From DATAUD01 sp035511075 (GTDB taxonomy: Bacteria; Verrucomicrobiota; Verrucomicrobiia; Limisphaerales; Palsa-1400), in NCBI GenBank assembly GCA_035511075.1, contig DATKFW010000059.1, positions 62,001-126,000 of the forward strand: DNA of 64,000 bases. The letters run 5' to 3'. The position numbers were made by a program, and so were the translations under genes. Each line of letters begins with the position of its first letter. Position 1 is the stretch's first letter. The notes under the pieces are model-generated. The model saw only the letters and a program-made list of their open reading frames with translations, searched no databases and was not told where the DNA came from. This document shows, piece by piece, positions 61,501 to 64,000 of the stretch.

Positions 61501-62298
61501 GGTCCACGAGACGGGGGTAAAGCGACCTTTGCCGTCGTTGAGATAAAGGAGGCTGGGTTCGCCGTATTCCTGGACAGTGCCATTAGTGAAGACGAACCGG
61601 TCACTCATTGATGGCGCCACGGTATCGCGACCGTTGACACGGAGCATCTGAATCTGCTGCAGGGCGGCGACATCCCTCGAATTCTCGACGCGATTATCGG
61701 CGACGTACAAATCGAGCGTGCCGTCGCCGTCAATGTCGGCCAGGGTCATCGTCAGGGCGCCGTAGGAGGTTCGCGTCCCGGCGTACTGGCTGCACTCGGC
61801 AAAGGTGCCGTCGCCCTTGTTGGTGAAACAGAGAACGCCCGCCCCCGTAGTGCTGACTAGGAGATCGAGCCAGCCGTCGCCGTTGATATCGGCGAAGACC
61901 GCGCCGCGGCAGATATAGCGGGAGCAATCAATGCCGGAAGTGGCTGTAATATCCTTGAATTTGTAGCCGCCCAAATTTTTGTAGAGCGCGCAATGTCCGT
62001 CCAGCGCGGCCAGAAAAATATCCGGCCAGCCGTCGCCGTCAATATCGCCAATTGCCACGCCTGAGCCATTGGCCAGGATGCGGTTGGAGGCGATCGCCCA
62101 GTCATTGAGCGGGTTGGTGAAGGTGATGCCAGTTTGTTCGGGCGATAGAAGCGTGAAACCGGGCGGCCCTTCGGGGCGCGCCTGGAGTTCCGCCCATTTG
62201 AACCCCTCTTCCGGATGCCACTGGAGTTGGGCGGCGCACGGAAGCATCCCCGCCATTGTGCCCAGTAAGATGACGAGGCATGAAAAAAACAATCTCAT
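58543..62298 (-). CDS. Secreted double CRTAC protein (two FG-GAP/ASPIC-UnbV modules)
   Basis: A 1251-residue protein starting at ATG 62298 with a signal peptide (MRLFFSCLVILLGTMAGMLP, then CAAQ). The upstream 63 codons of open frame are not protein-like. It consists of two tandem modules. Module one (about 35-660) has blades IGDIDGDGWPDIFL, FADINGDGWLDLLV, LADIDGDGTLDLYV, VDLDGYEDVI and an ASPIC/UnbV end GIGAKIKLLSGAVP. Module two (about 690-1251) has VWSDLDGDGFPDLI, TGDIDGDGRMDIIA, VGDFDGDGNEDIFL, LGDFDGDGRVDLVV and a second end with GVGATMRLVLGTR. It runs convergently with the CRTAC-AsnB-radical SAM-flavoenzyme operon, with a 4-base overlap of the stops. Confidence 0.9.
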   Translation of the reverse strand: MRLFFSCLVILLGTMAGMLPCAAQLQWHPEEGFKWAELQARPEGPPGFTLLSPEQTGITFTNPLNDWAIASNRILANGSGVAIGDIDGDGWPDIFLAALDGHCALYKNLGGYKFKDITATSGIDCSRYICRGAVFADINGDGWLDLLVSTTGAGVLCFTNKGDGTFAECSQYAGTRTSYGALTMTLADIDGDGTLDLYVADNRVENSRDVAALQQIQMLRVNGRDTVAPSMSDRFVFTNGTVQEYGEPSLLYLNDGKGRFTPVSWTNGAFLDESGQPLTAPPRDWSLTAAFHDVNGDGAPDLYVCDDYWTPDRFWINDGKGHFRACPPLALRHTSKFSMGVDFADLDRSGRVDFFVVDMLNRDLGRRRRTMLTTGLFPSEPGMIEDRPQIPCNTLFRNRGDGTFEEIAAYAGVTASDWSWQPVFLDVDLDGYEDVIIPTGFVGDENNLDTMHKKGELRRLGKLVPPKFGSDGKPVQRSRQEEMTQEFYEINRMTEPIDTPIVGFRNLGNWKFQDTGATWGLTQPGIHQGIAVADLGNDGYLDFVVNNLGAAAGVYHNHCSAPRVAVRLKGLPPNTQGIGAKIKLLSGAVPMQSQEVVCGGLYLSGSDPLRVFAAGKSQSMTIEVTWRNGRHTVVGDVKPNRLYEIDEAGAIAPPAPPPPVEVKPFFKDVSYLLSHQHHEESYNDYARQPLLPWQLSREGPGVAWVDLLDDGREELVVGSSRGGSLGIFLSDGRGGLKRQRVDSRLPEDLAGIVGWVRRPHERGLVMGRSNYTSRHNCPSASVLGFLPASWKLDLPENPSSTGPVAVADVYGEGSLALFVGGRVLPDRYPQAADSCLYRNVGGELQLDAENTAVLRQAGLVTGAVWSDLDGDGFPDLILACEWGPIRVFKNQAGHLREITHDLGLDRYTGLWRGVTTGDIDGDGRMDIIAANWGLNSEYQATSNQPAQLYFGDFTDRGALDLIETVYDPASRALIPRRMRDALGSVYPPLMGRYPTQMAYTEATLDQVLALLPIPAEHVQATTLASTIFFNRGDHFEAAPLPMEAQLAPAFSVNVGDFDGDGNEDIFLSQNFSELAPFASSIEFQPYDFGRRLDAGRGLWLRGTGAGKLEAVPGQSSGVLVYGEQRGAALGDFDGDGRVDLVVSQNGAETKLYQNVLGKPGLRVRLAGPPGNPDGVGATMRLVLGTRMGPAREIHGGSGYWSQDSVVQVMACPEIRTQIWIRWPGGKTTTGAVPAGAREITVDAEGKVTVVR

Positions 62299-62707
62299 TT
62301 GGTCCGGGAAGAGTTGACTCAGCGTAGGGGTTTGCCCGACGCCACCAACCCGGACCGACTGTGCTCTGTATCCAATGCGTTTACCGCCAGCGGCTGCGAA
62401 TGCATGTATGCGGCAAGTTTGAATGGTTCGCAAAAAACTAAAAGGAAAAACTGAAGAGCGGATTGATTTCCACAGGCGATGTGACACTGGAAAACCGCCT
62501 GGTGGACGGTCTATACGTTCTTAGACTTCCGGCGTTTAACTCGGACAGCTCCAGTTAGGAAGCATAGTCAGTGCCAGGTGCTGTCACTAATTATGGGGAC
62601 AAAAAAGTCCTTGCGATTCGAGTCCGTTTAAGACAGTATCGCGTCATCAAAGCTCAAGTCCGAAACCTACGAAACCTATTTTGCGTCTAGAAATGTCTCA
62701 TTTTTCT
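62299..62707. other. 409-base intergenic region between divergent genes
   Basis: Lies between the start of the double-CRTAC gene (minus) and the secreted Ig-like gene (plus), so both promoters should be here. I see a small hairpin-prone GGGGACAAAAAAGTCC at 62595-62610. The segment just before it (GTGCCAGGTGCTGTCAC, about 62570-62586) resembles in style sequences found near REP-type elements, but no second copy is visible in the window. No gene-like frame was found. Confidence 0.4.
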
Positions 62708-64000
62708 ATGAAAAACCAACTCTTAATGATAGTGGCAAGTGTTGTTGCGTTAACAGCCGCGGCGACCGGGGCGTATGGCCAGGGTGTGGCCATCAGCGTG
62801 CAATTTGACAACCCTGGGACCACTGGGAATGGAGGAACAGACGTAGCGCTCACGCCGGGACAGATTGCCGGCGTCATACCTGTGGCTAATTGGAACCAGC
62901 TTAGCACGGCTGCCGCCCAGCCGGCGACGGTTGTCGTCAATAATTTGGTGGAGAGCACGGGCGCCACCACCGGGGCATCGATCTCCACGTACTATGACCA
63001 GGGCGCGTATGCGACGGGAGTCACTGGGACAACGCCAGACGAGATATTGAATTCCGGCGGAACATGGATCCAGGAGGCGACGAACATCGCGACCGTACTG
63101 AATCTTCCTACAAACTTTACAAGTTATGACGTTATTGTCTACATGCTAAACGATCATGGGGGCCGCCGCTATGGGCTAACCCTGACGAACAACGGACAAA
63201 CATTTTGGGGGGAGGTATTCCCCGGGGCAACTTTCACTTCTACGACCGGATATATTTACACCCAAGCCACCAACACGACGGAGCCTGCGATAAATACTGA
63301 TGGGACGGACTATCTTCCCGCGCTGGAAGCCAATTACGTGTTGTGGACCAACGTATCAGGAACCAACTTTAGTGTAATCGGAGCGGTGACCAATTTCGAG
63401 GATGATGCTGATGGCACGGTAGCTGTAATGGGTGTTGAAGTTTTTCAAACTGTATTTACTGGACCTCCGATCCCCAACACGCCGACAGTACCTTCGCCCG
63501 CCGGGCTAAGCGAATACTATGCGGGAACGACTGTAGAGCTTAACGAGACTGTCGCCGCTGGCTCGAAGCCATTTACGTATCAGTGGCTTACCGATAGCGG
63601 CACGGGAGGGACCACTTGGACTCCGATAACCGGTGCGACACTAACCAATTACACATTGAACACGCTCCCATTGACACCGAACAATTATGAATACGAGGTG
63701 ATCGTTTCGAATACCCTGGGCTCTGTCACAAGTCAGCCGGTGACATTGGACATTGTGGCAGCCAGCGTGCCCATCATCGTGAATGACACGGCACCCAACC
63801 CCGACGAAGACTATGTCGGAGAGACCACGGAGTTTTCGGCTACGTTTACCGGAACCTTGCCGATTGCCTACCAATGGATGGGGAATACGGGGAGCGGCTT
63901 CAAGGCTATCGACGGGGCCACCAACGATACTTTGGTCCTGACCAACATCCAGGCCGCCACTGCGGGAACATACTATTTGTCGGCGACAAATTCAATCTCC
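62708..64000 (+). CDS. Secreted Ig-like domain protein, 5' part only
   Basis: An open frame runs from ATG 62708 to the right edge, 431 codons, with no stop. It starts MKNQLLMIVASVVALTAAAT, a clear signal peptide ending near AYGQ. Residues about 25-250 form a strand-rich domain (AISVQFDNPGTTGNGG, YDVIVYMLNDHGGRRYGLTL) like those at the front of verrucomicrobial exported proteins. From about 258 there are Ig-like repeats: PFTYQWLTDSG with YEYEVIVSNTLGS, then PIAYQWMGNTGSG with AGTYYLSATN. Probably an extracellular or surface protein; the C-terminal part, which may hold enzyme or anchor domains, lies outside. Its base composition is less GC-rich than its neighbours. Confidence 0.82.
   Translation, partial: MKNQLLMIVASVVALTAAATGAYGQGVAISVQFDNPGTTGNGGTDVALTPGQIAGVIPVANWNQLSTAAAQPATVVVNNLVESTGATTGASISTYYDQGAYATGVTGTTPDEILNSGGTWIQEATNIATVLNLPTNFTSYDVIVYMLNDHGGRRYGLTLTNNGQTFWGEVFPGATFTSTTGYIYTQATNTTEPAINTDGTDYLPALEANYVLWTNVSGTNFSVIGAVTNFEDDADGTVAVMGVEVFQTVFTGPPIPNTPTVPSPAGLSEYYAGTTVELNETVAAGSKPFTYQWLTDSGTGGTTWTPITGATLTNYTLNTLPLTPNNYEYEVIVSNTLGSVTSQPVTLDIVAASVPIIVNDTAPNPDEDYVGETTEFSATFTGTLPIAYQWMGNTGSGFKAIDGATNDTLVLTNIQAATAGTYYLSATNSIS

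Noticed and set aside
62299..62487. N-terminal extension of the double-CRTAC protein by 63 residues
   Set aside because: A normal signal peptide begins at ATG 62298; the extension lacks protein-like character.
62570..62610. Transposon or REP-element end
   Set aside because: Only a stylistic resemblance; no second copy, no transposase and no target duplication visible in the window.

Overview
The window looks like chromosomal DNA of a free-living, GC-rich, Gram-negative bacterium, most plausibly a member of the Verrucomicrobiota (Pedosphaera/Limisphaerales-like) or a close PVC relative. This is an inference from gene content: large secreted Ig-like proteins, several FG-GAP/VCBS proteins with ASPIC/UnbV ends (CRTAC type), a YfhO-type membrane protein, a sedolisin-type peptidase, an outer-membrane beta-barrel and fused SecDF. 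I saw no rRNA, tRNA, CRISPR array, prophage or intact insertion sequence.

Layout. 1-2.5 kb: the 5' part of a secreted Ig-like protein (minus strand), a small ORF coupled to uppS, and a DUF433/DUF5615 toxin-antitoxin-like pair. 2.7-5.4 kb: cdsA, a membrane-anchored methyltransferase and an oxidoreductase. 5.4-11 kb: a small lipoprotein, an unusual glycosyltransferase-PHP fusion, a small dimeric-barrel protein and three overlapping envelope glycosyltransferase genes. 11.2-20.1 kb: a plus-strand run yajC-secDF-terC-yfhO-exported protein. 20.1-25 kb: a lipoprotein, a PQQ-type beta-propeller and a secreted S53 peptidase. 25.4-27.5 kb: ilvB behind what looks like a leader-peptide attenuator. 27.5-28.8 kb: a glycine-zipper stress-type protein and a bacterioferritin-like protein. 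29-36.9 kb: a minus-strand operon pgm-glgP-ackA-xfp that would take glycogen through glucose phosphates and the phosphoketolase reaction to acetyl phosphate, acetate and ATP. 37.1-41.4 kb: two signalling loci, one holding a decayed response regulator between a histidine kinase and an intact receiver protein.

41.5-62.3 kb is the most interesting part. A minus-strand run encodes a LytS-type kinase, a LytTR regulator, an outer-membrane porin, a fused b-heme/penta-heme c/TPR cytochrome, a membrane-anchored CRTAC protein and a TPR-FG-GAP protein. Starting 45 bp away on the plus strand is a second tight operon: a secreted CRTAC paralogue, an asparagine-synthetase-like enzyme without the glutaminase cysteine, a radical SAM enzyme and a flavin-dependent halogenase-like enzyme. 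It converges, with a 4-base overlap, on a 1251-residue protein made of two CRTAC modules. I know of no described system with this composition; an envelope redox or modification system is inference only. The window ends inside another secreted Ig-like protein.

Three promoter-like sequences (upstream of 7930, 20702 and 25432) place the expected transcription start on or within a few bases of the start codon, so leaderless translation may be common here.
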